From positions 1-46,803 of the forward strand of contig LLCB01000392.1 of the NCBI GenBank assembly GCA_001414345.1: a stretch of DNA of 46,803 nucleotides. Reading direction: 5' to 3'. Shown piece by piece: positions 14,450 through 26,339 of this stretch (position 1 is the stretch's first letter; each line of letters opens with the position of its first letter). This DNA comes from Hymenoscyphus infarciens (Eukaryota; Ascomycota; Leotiomycetes; Helotiales; Helotiaceae). Below the pieces are notes generated by a model. The model was not told the DNA's origin, made no database searches, and was given only the letters and a program-made list of their open reading frames with translations. The position numbers were made by a program, and so were the translations under genes.

Positions 14450-17270
14450 AATATTAGTAACTAGTAATACTAGGAAATAGTAAATATTTAAAACATTTTA
14501 AGATAAAGTCTCTATTAGTGTTCTAGTCTAATCTTAAGTTATTTAGAAGTAGCTATACTACTTCTAAGGTGCTTAGCTAAGTAAATACTTATATCTTTAA
14601 AGAAGCTATTCTATCTATTAATTATATATTTTAGAGATGATTTTTAATAATTTAGGTAGAATTAAATTGCTTATTACCTATTTACTTTAGTATAGACTAC
14701 TTATAAAGAATAACTATAACTACTACTATAAACTTAGCCTAGTCTAATTAGTTCTAATACTATAAACCTTAAATATTCCTATTCTTATAACTACTATTAT
14801 AATTCTTAAACTTTAAATACTAACTCTAATAACTACTTATAAACTAGGTAAGCCTAAATCTAGATCTACTTACTCTTATCTAGAACGCTTTCTAGATTAT
14901 TATAAGAGATCTATATTAGCTTATATTTAAGTATTTAGCTATGATTTATTAGTTTTATTTAGTATACTCTTCTTTTTTAGTAAAATAGAGTTTTTATAAA
15001 TAGCTAAAGATTCTTTTAAAAAGCCTACTAAATTATATTCCTTTTCTTACTTATAGTTAACTATTTCTTAAGTTAGTATAGTTTTTAAATAAAAGTTTAA
15101 TAGAACTAATTAAATATTACTAAATATTCTTCTACTTCTTTAATTAAGAAAAATGTTTTATATTTTCTAATATTAGTAGTAGAGAGGTATATTCTTAGGC
15201 TCTCTTTATTAGAAATATAAGTTTTATTATTATTAGAGTCTATTATAAAGTTATTTATATTTTTATCTAAAAAGCTTTTAAAGTTAATTATATTAACTAT
15301 CTTATTTATAGTTAATTCTTTAAAGCTTTACTATATAAATATATTAAAATCTAGTATCTTAAACTTATAAAGAAAGAGGTAATAATTATAAATATTATTA
15401 TTTTCTCTAATTAGTTATTTATAGATTTTTTACTTTATATTATTAGAGAATAGGTTAGTAATAGCTTTAGAAATATTACTATTTATAAGTAAATAGCTTT
15501 TAGTTATAAATTAGAAAGTATCTTTAAAAAGTAGAGTAGATTCTATTATAGCTACTTTAGTATTAGTAACTTTATCTATAAAAGAATTTATAACTTCTTT
15601 TAAAAGAGGATTAGAAATTCCTTCTATAGAATAACTAGTAGCTTTACTAGTAGAAAGAGTAGTAACTTTACTTATAAGAGAGGTAGTAACTTTATTATTA
15701 AGAGAACTATTAGCTTTACTATTAAGAGAACTACTAGCTAGGCTACTATTAAGAGAGCTACTATTAAGAGGGCTACTAGCTTTACTATTAAGAGAACTAC
15801 TAGCTAAGCTACTATTAAGAGAGCTACTAGCTTTACTATTAGAAGAATTACTAACTTTACTAGTAGAAGGATTAGTAAATTTAATTATACTTCTAGTTCT
15901 TTTATAAGATATAGAAGTAGATACCTCTATTATATTATTATTTTTAAAAGAGTTAAAATCCTTAGAGTCTAAAAAGAAGTTATATATTAATTAACTATCT
16001 ATTTAAATCTAAAGAGAATATATACTTACTTACTTTTTATATTATTCTTATAAATTCTTTAATTTACTTAGAGATAAAATCGTTTTTAAATTTAAAAAAC
16101 TTAGCTTTAATATCTTTAAACGCTATTTTAAAAGTACTCTTTATCTTAGTAATAATATCTCTATTATCTACTAGTTATTTATTAATATATTTATACTACT
16201 TATAATATTTTATTCTATTTTTAGATATAATTAACTTAAAAATACGATTTTAATTCTACTTCTTTAAAGTTAAAATAAATATACTCTCTTTAAGGAATTT
16301 CTCTTTAGATTTCTTAAACTAATTTTTAAACTTTTCTACTATATATAGCTATATAGTTTTATAATTAGTAAAAGAAGGCTAAAGTTCTACTATTCTTATT
16401 ATATTATTATAGACTAAATAAAGAGAGATTAGTAGGTTATTAGAGTTATTAGAGTTGCCTACTAGATGCTTAATATTAAAAGTAGTAAAGTTAGCTATAT
16501 TTAAGCACCTAAGCTAGTGTATTATTATATTAATATAGTCCTTTATAACTTAGTTATAATTAGCTATCCTTTCTATTATATAATTAGTAATATTAAAGCT
16601 TAAGAGAGCGTCTAGTAGGTTTACTAGCTAGTATAGATCTTAGGTTATAAGATAGCTTTACTAAATATTTAATAACTAAAAAAATAGTACTCGAATCTAG
16701 CTCTTTTCTTTAAGTGTATTCTAATCTTATAAGCTAGACTTAAGATATCCCTTTTACTTAACTATTAGAGTTAGATTAGATATTAAGATAGTGAAAAATA
16801 ATTAATCTTTATCTTCTATCTTAGTAAATATATAATATTTCTTTTTTCTCTTATTCTTTTAGTCTTCTTCTAGCTTAGATTTAGAACTATTAGCTTTTAG
16901 CTTAGTAGTCTCTACTACTAGGTAGTTCTTAATCTAGGATAGGTCCTTAATCTAGGCCTCTACTACTAGTTCTATCTTAGCCTTAGATAATTTTTTAGCT
17001 TATTTAGCCTTTACCTTTTACCTTACCTTAGTCTTAATACCTACTACCTTACTTTTAGCTCTTATAAGATAGAGCTTTTCTTTTATTATTTTCTCTAGAA
17101 AGTAGAAAGTATACTTAAATAGAATACTAAGTAGTACTATATAATAATTAAGGTCCTTTTATTTATTAAGAAGAGCTACTTTATATATTATACTCTTTAT
17201 AAGTATATTAAGCTTAAAGTTTTTTAGTATTATAATATAGTATAACATATGTTAGACAAGTATAAGAATA
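14450..17270 (-). pseudogene. Unidentified coding relic, Lys/Ala-rich then Gln-rich
   Basis: Reading the minus strand from 17,270 downward, one frame stays open with few stops over about 17,270-16,800 and gives a Lys/Ala/Glu-rich basic segment that ends in a Lys-Arg-Lys-Lys-Lys cluster near 16,850. The frame then continues with open runs of 30-60 codons (for example about 16,290-16,090) and clusters of stops best read as Gln pairs. At 15,697-15,850 it crosses a tandem repeat whose unit lengths are all multiples of three, reading as Gln/Ser repeats in this frame. Below about 15,150 it again has long hydrophobic or basic open runs. The coherent composition and in-frame repeats support a former protein of roughly 900 residues. 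I cannot name the family: gag-like, transposase and regulatory proteins remain possible. No start codon can be chosen, since ATG is a RIP target. Confidence 0.4.
15697..15850 (-). repeat. Coding tandem repeat, unit lengths multiples of three
   Basis: The word ATTAAGA (ATTAGAA at the last copy) starts at 15,697, 15,721, 15,748, 15,763, 15,787, 15,814 and 15,838. The spacings are 24, 27, 15, 24, 27 and 24, all divisible by three. Each unit ends with a CTACTAGC-type segment. Length variation only in steps of three is the mark of selection on a reading frame before decay. On the minus strand, in the frame of the surrounding relic, it reads as Gln/Ser-rich repeats once TAA/TAG are read as Gln; another minus frame gives Ser/Asn/Leu-rich repeats. 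Confidence 0.8.
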
Positions 17271-18479
17271 GAGGTAAAGTAGATAATTACTTATATAATA
17301 TACTTATAATAAAGTTAGCTATTTTAAGTTTAAATAATAGAAAGAGAAATAAACTAGTAAGTAATACTATAGATAATATAAAGTAGAAGTTAATTAAAGG
17401 TTAGGTTTAGTTTTAAGATAACGCCGATAACCTAAGGTACCTACTAGATATAGAGTATAGAGTATAGAGTATAAACTACCTAATTATATAACTATAAAGT
17501 TAAAGCTAAATTTTAAAAGCCTTATAATAAACTTATACTCTTTTACTTTTACTATTCCTACTCTTATATCTCTTTCTCTATATCTATATCTTCTATCTTT
17601 AATCCTTATATTACTATATTATAATCTAACTAGTTAGAAGTTATAACTAGAAATACTATACTAATATAGTATATTAAACTATATTTTACTTTATAATCTA
17701 AAATCTCTAATTATAATGTTTTCTAAGCTTCTTTTAATTAATTAAGGTTATAGAATCTTATAATAGAATTTAGAGATAAGTATAGCTATATACTATTATT
17801 CTTTATATTTAATTAAAGTATTATACTTTATTAAAATAGTATTATAATCTCGCTAGTTAAGTAGAAGGTATTTACGAAAACCGAGGTTTATTTTACTATT
17901 AAGTACGTTATTAACTATACTAATCTATCTTTTTAGAAACTCTATACTACTTCTCTAAATACTAAATCCTTTTAAAATATAAAAGTATAGTATATAAACT
18001 ACTTACTTTTTATAACTTCTTAAAAGAATTCTTAAACTACTTCTTAACATTTAACTCTACGTTATGTTCTAAACTCTATAGCCTTCTCTACTAACTTTAT
18101 AACAACTACTAAAGTAGGTTTACTAATAAATATATACTCTATAACCTATTTTACTAACCTTACTATAACTACTAAGATAGGTTTATAAATAAATATATAC
18201 TCTATAACCTACTCTACTAATCTTATACTAATTATTAAACTAAGCCTATACTTAACGAGTCTAGGCCTTTTATAAATAATAAGTTTAAATACTTAAAAAT
18301 TTTATTATCTTCTTTTAATAGATTATTATAATTTAGGTCTTACTTATTTTAAGCTAATATCTCTTATCTCTCTTTAATAACTAATACTAAAGTATTTAGT
18401 ATTAGAGTATTCTTATAATTTAGTCTATTATAAGAGTTTAGATATTAGATCTAATACTTAAAAAGATAGATTTAATATA
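17271..18479. other. No gene recognised
   Basis: Contains a short 7-bp repeat (TAGAGTA, about 17,450-17,474), an ACGCCGATAACC word near 17,420 and a CCGAGGTTTA word near 17,883. Two similar copies of about 50 bp each occur near 18,110-18,150 and 18,170-18,215 (AACTACTAAAGTAGGTTTA.. / AACTACTAAGATAGGTTTA.. followed by AATAAATATATACTCTATAACCTA), a decayed direct duplication about 60 bp apart. No coding assignment. Confidence 0.45.
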
Positions 18480-21400
18480 GTATTAGATCTAGAAGCTTTT
18501 TCTACTAACCTTGAAAAAGAGCTATTAAGCTTATATTAAATAAGTAGCTTTATTAATTAAGTATTATAGTTTATTAAGAAGTAGGTAGGTATTACTAGTA
18601 TAAGTTACCTCTAAGTAGATATTACTATAAATAATACTTATAAGGCTTTAAATCTTAATCTTATATTAGAGGAATACTAAGCTATAAGTAGGAATACTTT
18701 ATTTATTAAGTTAAAAGAAAATCTCTTAAAATCTCTTATTCTTAGTACTTTTACTTAGGTATACTACTATATTAAGGTTTTTAGTAAGAGAATAGATAAG
18801 TTAGAATAAGTTATTAAATACTATTAAGAAAAGCAAAGCTATATATATATAAGCTAGAAACATAAGTATAAGCCTATTTTAAGAAAAGAGTTAGCTTTAA
18901 TCTACCTCTTAAATATTATTACTTAGTAAAGATAACGCTACTAATAATCGACTAGGGTTTTTAATTATCTAGATTTAACGATTTAACGATTTAATAATAG
19001 TAATTATAAGCTGTTTATAGAGTAGTTGTATTCTTTACTTAATAAGAACGATAACTTTCTAGGTTTTCTTTTTCTTTTTCTTTATTATAAATAAGCTATT
19101 ATTATATTTTCTAGTTAAGTAGAAGTCTTTTTTAAAGGCTTTTAATTTACTTAGGTATTACTTAGATATCTTAGATTTATTATTTATAGAGACTATAATA
19201 CTATATACTACTTAATTCCCTTTAGTATAAAGTAAAAGTTATTTACTTATACTTATAAAAAAAGACTAATAATTAAATACTAAAAGCTTTTTAAACCTAT
19301 TTAATACTCTAAGTATTATTATAACTTTCTTAACTAAATATAATCTTATTATATTATTTTACTAATTTAGTATTATTTATAGATATATTATCTAGCTTTA
19401 GAAAGATAAGAAACGCTTAAAGTGGCTATAACCTTCTAAGACTATAGTATAATAGTATAATTGTTTCTATAGTTAGATTTTTACGTTTAATAAAAATAAT
19501 TTTATAAGATAATTTTATAAGATAATTTTATAAGATAATTTTATAAGATAATTTTATAAGATAATTTTATAAGAGTATTAGCTAGCTTAGCCTATTTTAC
19601 TTATATTTATAGATAGATAGTTATAGATTCTTAAGAATACTAGCTAGTTATTTATAGAATAAGAGTTTATATACTACTATATAAGATACTAGGCCTTAAA
19701 AACGTTATTATTCTATAGACTACCTAGTATATAAAAAGAAATAGACTATTAACTTAATAAGGAGAGTATTTAGAATTAAATTTAGAGTTAATTTAAGTAT
19801 CTATTTTTAGAGTTAGTATAGAGTTATATATTAAGCTTTTCTTAATTTATTTATTCTTATAAAAGAGGTACTTTACTAGTATATTAAGGATTTAGAGTTT
19901 TTTACTACCTTATAAAAAGAGTACTAAATAGAACTAAATTCTAACTATGCCTAGATAATTATACTTTACTTTAAATTACTACTTAGGATTTGTTATAAAA
20001 ACCTAATCTAGAGAAGCTTATAGTATAAATAGTAGTATAATTTTTTATAGAAATCGTAATATAGAAGGCTATAACTAGTCCTAGTTTAATTAAGAGCTAT
20101 TTATAAAAATACCTCTATTTAACTCTTAGGTAACCTAAGAGTAGAAAGTATTATAGACTTATCTTAATTTTATTAATTATAAATTATTATCTTAACTACT
20201 TTTCTAATAACTTCTAAGATATTAATACTTCTATTCTATTTATAAGCTACTTAAGAGAAGTATATTCCTTATTATTCTAGTCTTAAAAATAATAATATAA
20301 CTACTCTATTTATACTATCTCTCTCTTATATATTCTTCTATTCTATTTATAAGTAACTTAGGAGTTATTAGAATAGTATACTTATTTTTATTTCGTCTTA
20401 AGAAAAAGAAATATTATTATAACTAATTACCTACTAACTATAGTACTTTTATATAATAATATATATGTTCTATTTATAGATAACTTAGAAATAGGATTAG
20501 CTATCTACTATAAGATTTAGTATCTTATTAATACTAAACCTAATTAATTAATTAATTACTATAAACTATAACTCCTTTACTCTTATTCTATTACCTCTTA
20601 TCTTAATAATCTATATCTCCTCTACCTCTCTAAAACCTTTATCCCTCTTCTTTATATATCTACTACTATATTAAGTAAAAGAAAGTCTTCTACTAGTACT
20701 AAATAATCTAACCTCTATTATATATTTTAATAATATTAACTACTAATTAATCTTAAATCTTAGTATTTTAGTATATATAAAATATCTATTTAACTATCTA
20801 GCTCTTTTATAAAATCATTACTAAACACTAAAGAACTAGTATATAGTATTTATAATTAAGTTAAAGAAGAGAAGATAAATATTTAGTTTTATATACTTTA
20901 TAAGAATATAGTAGAAAAAAACCTACTACTTTTCTAAAAGTATTATTTTAGTTTCCTAGTTATAGAAGATCTATATATTCTTACTAGAATAGAACTTCTT
21001 ACTATTATATAAAAACAGTATATTAATTTTAGCTAAGTCTATTTTATAACTATCTAATAAGTATAAGTTAAGATAGAGTTCTTTATTAATCCTAAATAGA
21101 GTAGTATAAATAATAGAGACTAGGATATCTAAGCATAGTTTAAATAGCTTCTAGAGAACCTTAGGTTTACTAATCTATTATTTAATACTATAATTTAAGA
21201 GGTTCTAGATCTTAAAGTTAGAAATAGCTTTAAAAACTAAAAAACCCGCCTTTAGTAAAAGCTAGTATTTTATTAATAACTAACCTCTCCTTCTCTCTAC
21301 CTATATATAGTAGTATCTTAAGCTAAATAGGTACTTAAAGCTAACCTAGCTATTAATAAGAATATACTAGAGTTATAAAAAACATAATTATTAGAGTAAA

Positions 21401-21780
21401 TATATATAAACTAGTAATAGAAAAAAGACTTTAAGATATATTATAATATTAAATTAATTCTTTATTCTAATATCTATATAATAATAGGGCTATAGCTTAA
21501 TAAGTTAAAATATTATATTAAGTTAGAAGAGAAAGGAATTAATATATAGAAATAGATTAATAATAGATTTAGAAAGAGTTAGTCTTTCTTTATACTTCCT
21601 CTTATAACTTATTATAATATAGACTAGGTGTTTTAGATAGTATAGTAAAAGTATAAGAAATATTATACTTTTATTCTTCTCTCTTACTAGTTATAAATAT
21701 ATTATAAACACCTTATAAGTGCTTTCTATATAAATATTCTATTATACTTAGACCTTCTTAGTAGAAATATATAGTCTTAT
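18480..21780 (+). pseudogene. Unidentified plus-strand coding relic
   Basis: A plus-strand frame over about 18,540-18,930 has few stops and reads as a mixed charged/hydrophobic protein (Glu, Lys, Ile, Leu, Tyr), with the remaining stops at likely Gln or Trp positions. A second stretch, about 20,820-21,700, again on the plus strand, reads openly with the same character. The sequence between (about 18,950-20,800) is more degraded and includes a 13-bp tandem repeat at 19,500-19,577. Whether these are one gene of about 3.3 kb or two is not resolved. No RT, RNase H, integrase or DDE motif was recognised, so the family is unknown. It is bounded on the right by a satellite block from about 22,000. 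Confidence 0.3.
19500..19577. repeat. 13-bp tandem repeat, six copies
   Basis: TTTTATAAGATAA repeated head to tail with copies starting at 19,500, 19,513, 19,526, 19,539, 19,552 and 19,565, essentially without mismatches. Near-perfect identity inside strongly RIPed DNA suggests a recent expansion, or a unit that contains no CpA target. The period is not a multiple of three. Confidence 0.95.
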
Positions 21781-21999
21781 ACTAGAGACCTGTCTAGAAT
21801 CTATTATTCTAGCTAGTAAGTAGCGTAAGTATAATATATCTTATATAATATTATAAAGTACTAAGAATACTAGAGTTTAGTATAAGATTTAAATTTAAGT
21901 ACGTTTATTATTCTAATATATATATTATCTTTATTACTTCTATATTACTTCTATAATAGAAAATATAAAATTATTATTAAAAAAGAGAATATAAGTATT

Positions 22000-22565
22000 A
22001 TATCTCTTTTATTATAAAATATATAGTATAAAAGTAATTTTCTATATATATTAAAGTCTAATATAACTTTAAGTTTATATATATATATATTAAAACTATA
22101 AAGTCTAATAAGAGTAGTCTTCTATTATATATATTAGACTTCTAGAGTCTATTAAAACTATTCTCTTAATATATATTAGACCTTTTAAGTCTATTAAAGT
22201 AGTTTTCTATTATATTATATATACTAGTATTCTACTTTATTATATATATTAAACTTTCTAAGTCTTATAAAAGTAGACTTCTATTTTATTATATATATTA
22301 AAGTCTAATATAACTTTTATTTTATAAAAGTAGTCTCTTATTTAATAGTATATATTAGATCTTTTAAGTCTAATAAAGTAGTTTTCTATTTTATTATAAA
22401 ATCTAAAATAACTTATATTTTTATTTTTTATTTATATTTCTAACTTTTTAAATTAAATAGAAGTAACTTATTATATATAATAAAGTCTAATATAATTTAT
22501 ATTTTTATTAATATATTTAAAAGTAGATAACTCTTTAAATTAGTATATATAATTATATATAATCT
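22000..22565 (+). repeat. 49-bp satellite block (forward orientation)
   Basis: Copies of the TTAGACTTTCTAAGTCTTATAAAAGTAGACTTCTATTTTATTATATATA-type monomer, 49 bp long where intact (for example around 22,250-22,300). Cores recur near 22,130, 22,170, 22,250, 22,345 and 22,370. Same orientation as the right-hand window end. It separates the plus-strand relic on the left from the LINE relic on the right. Confidence 0.75.
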
Positions 22566-22639
22566 TCTTACTTAAGAACTATTTAAGTAGATAGTATTAT
22601 TATTATTCTTACGCTACGTAGGCTATAGGCCAAACTCTA

Positions 22640-23790
22640 GAAGTAAGTAGTATATCTTCTAGTCTAGTTTATAGAGCTTTATAGCTCTATTCTTTATTAT
22701 ACTTAAGTCTTTTCTTAAACGTTTAATACTTCTTTTATTACTTCTTTCTATTATTTATTTAGAGCTTATCTCTCTTACTTAATAATAAAGAAAGTAGTAA
22801 GTTAATTAAAGTACTTAACTACTAAAGTATATATTAGTAATATAAGAGTATAAATAAGTATACTTAATATCTTAGTACTTCTTAAGTACTTTTTTTAATT
22901 ATTAAAGCTAAGGTCTTATCTTTTAGTAAACCTTAGTAGCTACTTCTTTATTCTCTCTTTCCTCTATCTCTTCTTTACTCTCTTTCCTCTATCTCTTCTT
23001 TACTCTCTCTCTTCTTCTCTTCTAAAAGCTCTAATATAAGTCTAGATTTCTAGAGTCTCTCTAGCTTAAGTAGCTAAGTAGTTATTCTAAGTACTAGCTT
23101 TCTATCTACTAGTACCTCTCTTAGCTTTTAAAGGTTACTAATTCGTTTCTTAAAAGCTCTTATTAGTATTTTATAAGGTATTCTATAGTCTCTCTATCTC
23201 TTATATATATATACTATAGTATTAGCTAGTTTAGTACTCTTCTTAAAAAGAGAAAGGTATTAAGCTCTATTACCTCTATTTATACTTAAAGAAGTAATAC
23301 ACTTCTTACTTTAGTAAGCTCTTTATAGACCTTTTATAGCTCTTAGCTATCTAAGTCTACTTTATCTAATACCTCTATATACTATATTAGGTTCTTTTTC
23401 TAAGCTCTTTTCTTTTATATTTTAAAGTACTCTTTCTACTTTATAAGTATACTTAAAGCCTTCTCCTCTTTACTTCTTATACTCTTACCTTACTCTCTAT
23501 AAGTATAATATTACTTTCTTAGTCTTTAATAGTTATTCTTTCCTCTTCTTTAGCTATATAGTTATATACTTATAAGTGTTTTAGAGTAGCTTCTTTAGTT
23601 TAGAGCTTCTTTTTAAAGTTAAGATATAAGTTAACTAGAGTATAGTTAGCTTCTACTTCTCGACTTTAGATAGAGGTAGCTTTATATATCTCTATTACTA
23701 CTTATAGATACTTTAATTACTATATAAAGAAGCTTCTTATAATTCTCTTTACGTTCTCTCTCTTAAGTGTATTATAGTACTAGGCTAAAG
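22640..23790 (-). pseudogene. Region after the LINE endonuclease, Arg/Lys/Glu-rich
   Basis: A minus-strand frame, shifted from that of the endonuclease, runs the length of this interval with a coherent Arg/Lys/Glu-rich composition and TAA/TAG at likely Gln and Trp positions. The first part (about 23,770-23,450) resembles in character the linker between endonuclease and reverse transcriptase in LINE ORF2, but no RT block (such as the Tyr/Phe-Ala-Asp-Asp box) is seen. Near 23,020-22,930 the Glu/Arg-rich stretch coincides with a 25-bp duplication. It could also be part of a separate coiled-coil protein. Confidence 0.35.
22954..23003. repeat. 25-bp direct duplication
   Basis: TCTCTTTCCTCTATCTCTTC followed by TTTAC occurs twice head to tail (starts at 22,954 and 22,979) with no mismatch. 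On the minus strand it encodes Glu/Arg-rich sequence. The period is not a multiple of three, so this expansion would break the frame. Confidence 0.9.
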
Positions 23791-24405
23791 CTAAGCGCTT
23801 AAGACGCCTCTTTCTCTAGTCTAGCTACTATTATTAGAAGTTAGTCTAAGTCTAGTAGGTTTAGAGAGCCTTATTAGGTTATTATATTCTCTATTAAGAA
23901 TACTAGATCGATTATAGAGTCTTAAGAGCCTTCTCTTCTCTAAGTAATCTTATTATAAAGTATATCTCTCTTTAATAACTACTATATTATAAGCTTAAGA
24001 GTAAGATTAGCGTTTTAGTTATACCTTATATATATATTCTAGAAAGAATAGTATATATTAAGATTACTTATAATAAGTACTCTTTATAGCTTTATATAAT
24101 AGAGTATATCTTTAATTAGTATCTACTCTATTTATAGATTATATATAGAGTAAATTATTATCTTATTTCTTCCTTCTCTTATTATTATACTTATCTAGTT
24201 CTTACTAGTAGCGTATATCGAGTTTATTTTTAAGTATCTCTTATATATAAAGAGTACTACTACTCTATCTAACTATATTATATTATATCTTAAGTTTAAT
24301 AAGTAACTTAGAAAGTCTCTTATACTATTCTATACTAGCTCTTAGATTACTAGTATATTATATTCTTTCTTATAGTTTAGTACTATATTAAGTACTTCTA
24401 GTATC
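23790..24405 (-). pseudogene. LINE ORF2 AP-endonuclease domain (decayed)
   Basis: On the minus strand the frame starting near 24,405 shows the expected order of endonuclease (exonuclease-endonuclease-phosphatase fold) blocks: a Leu-Asn-Ile start block; an Ile-stop-Glu-Leu block near 24,355, corresponding to the Gln-Glu-Pro-Trp motif with its catalytic Glu kept; a Ser-Asn-Leu-Asn-Ile-Tyr-Tyr block near 24,040 in place of Gly-Asp-Phe-Asn-x-His-His; then Asp-Ser-Ile-Ile-Asp-Leu-Val-Phe near 23,910, the conserved Ser-Thr-Ile-Asp-Leu-x-Phe block; and a block near 23,840 in place of Ser-Asp-His. Substitutions are those RIP gives (His to Tyr, Asp to Asn, Trp or Gln to stop). In a LINE this enzyme nicks the target for reverse transcription. 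The domain reads through without an indel to about 23,830. Confidence 0.65.
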
Positions 24406-25940
24406 TTTCTTATAGTCTAGTATAATACTATTATACTTATTACTATTCTATAGTAGTTTAGCTTACTTCTATTTTATTAGCTAGCTCTCTTACTATGTTT
24501 AAAGAGCTTCTTAGTCTCTTAAAGAACTAGGTAAGATCGCCTCTATTTATAAGTCCTACTTTACTTACGTCTATTAGCCTCTCTAGTATAGATTCTTATC
24601 TTAGTCTCTTCTTTAAGTTCTCTATATCTTCTTTTAAGCTAAAGGTAAATAAGTAATATAATACTACTTCTATCTTAGATAAGGTTCTTTATAAGCTTAT
24701 AAATATAGTAGGTTTATCTAGATACCTCTCTTATACTTATCTATAGTACTATTCTTCTATTAGATATTTAGAAGTAAATACTAGGTATTCTCTACTATAG
24801 TTTCTATACTTTACTAGGTACTCTTTTAAGTTCTTCTTACTAAGGTATTTCTCTTCCTCTTCTTTATATTACTTATAAGTATACTAAGCGTATCTCTTAG
24901 TCTATTTATAGAAGTATATTAAGTAGTCTTATACTTAGTATTTATAGTACCTTTTTACTACTATCTCTATTATATATCTTTTATATATAAAGTACTAAGC
25001 TTCTTATAGTATACCTTTTAAGTATAATTATCTTACTTTCTTAATTAATACTACTTTTAAGATATAGTTCTAGAGAGCTAGCTTTTTCTATTCTTAATAC
25101 TTCTTTTATCTATTCCTCTATTATATAATCTATATTCTTATACTAGAGGCTTATAATATACTTTATATAGCTTCTATTATTCTCTCTTTAAGTATATTTA
25201 CTAAGACTCTCTTTATAAGTATTATAAGCGTTCTTACTATTACTACTACTTCTTACTTTCTTTACTTAGCTATTATCTTATATATATACTACTTATTTCT
25301 CCTTCTTAAACTATATAATAATATCTCTACTTTAGAGCTTCTTAACTACTATTACTTCTACTCTATATCTACTTATAGTTATAGCTTTAATTATCTCTTT
25401 TAGTAATAACTTATTCTTATAACTCTAACTATAATCTCTTTTATATACTTATTTAATACTACGTATTCTCTTTATAGTATAGTTCCTACTCTTCTCTATA
25501 GTTCTTCTACTCTAGCTCTCTCTACCTATATTAGGCTATACTCTTTTATTCTTCTTATCTTCTTAACTATAATAGTAAGCTCTTTTTATAGAATTCTATA
25601 TATAATTATTTTATTCTCTCTCTTTCTTATTCTTTTATTCTTAAGTACTTTTCTTACTACTTTAATAATAGCTTTAATACCTCTTTTCTCTATTACTAAG
25701 TTAAGTATTATCTATATTAAGCCTTATTCTATTATATTTATATATTCTAATACTCTCTTCTAGCTTCTCTTACTTTACTCTTTCTTATTTACTACTCTAC
25801 TATTATTAGTTATTAGTACTCTAAGAGAGGAGATAGAGACTTTTTATAAGCCTCTCTTCTTCTCTTTACTACTATTATACTTATTTAATATAATTATAGA
25901 GTATTTTAATCTCTTTCTAGACTATTTAACTATTATCTAA
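24400..25940 (-). pseudogene. LINE ORF1-like (gag-like) relic
   Basis: From about 25,870 downward the minus strand reads a Lys/Arg/Glu-rich protein whose stops are all TAA/TAG, many in clusters interpretable as Gln runs (for example five consecutive stop codons at about 25,225-25,240). The section near 24,840-24,420, in a shifted frame, is nearly free of stops and reads as an alpha-helical, Leu/Glu/Lys-rich segment. It lies directly upstream of the endonuclease domain and in a different frame, the position of ORF1 in Tad-like LINEs. A zinc knuckle cannot be verified, because Cys (TGY) and His (CAY) codons are RIP targets and would now read Tyr. Confidence 0.4.
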
Positions 25941-26339
25941 CTAGAGTTACTTTATTAATTTTAAAAAGGTTTTTTATTTTTTAAGTAGATAGTATAACTA
26001 GCTTTACTTAGTATATATAAACGATAATATACTCTTTTTATATTACTTTTATAACTACTAAGTTATTTTAATAATCTTAATTCTTTATATATATATATAT
26101 ATATATAATAGACTTTTATTCTATTATATATACTATATAATAGCTAGCTATTAGAAATTAAAGTAAGAGTATATAAAAGTTTATATAAAATAAGAAGATT
26201 ATATTATTTAAAATAGACTTAGAAAGTTAGTATTATCTAATATAGACTCTATAAATTATAGTACTTATTATTATCTATATATAAATACTTTATCTCTCTA
26301 TTATTTAGAAGAGCCTAGTTTAGAATTATCTTTTATATT
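25941..26339. other. AT-rich spacer with (TA)n
   Basis: Upstream flank of the LINE relic. Holds a (TA)n run at about 26,087-26,108 and no recognisable gene. Confidence 0.5.

Larger units (their letters stand above)
22640..25940 (-). mobile_element. Non-LTR retrotransposon (LINE) relic, minus strand
   Basis: Minus-strand order is a gag-like first frame (25,940-24,400), an AP-endonuclease-like domain (24,405-23,790) in a different frame, and a basic/acidic linker-like region (23,790-22,640). This is the layout of Tad/I-type LINEs, where ORF1 is followed by an endonuclease-reverse transcriptase ORF2. The reverse transcriptase that should follow is not visible before the satellite begins at 22,565, so the copy appears to lack its 3' part, the opposite of the usual 5' truncation. 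No poly-A tail or target duplication was found. The plus strand here is strikingly pyrimidine-rich (CTCTTCT words), reflecting the Lys/Glu/Arg-rich product on the minus strand. Confidence 0.6.
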
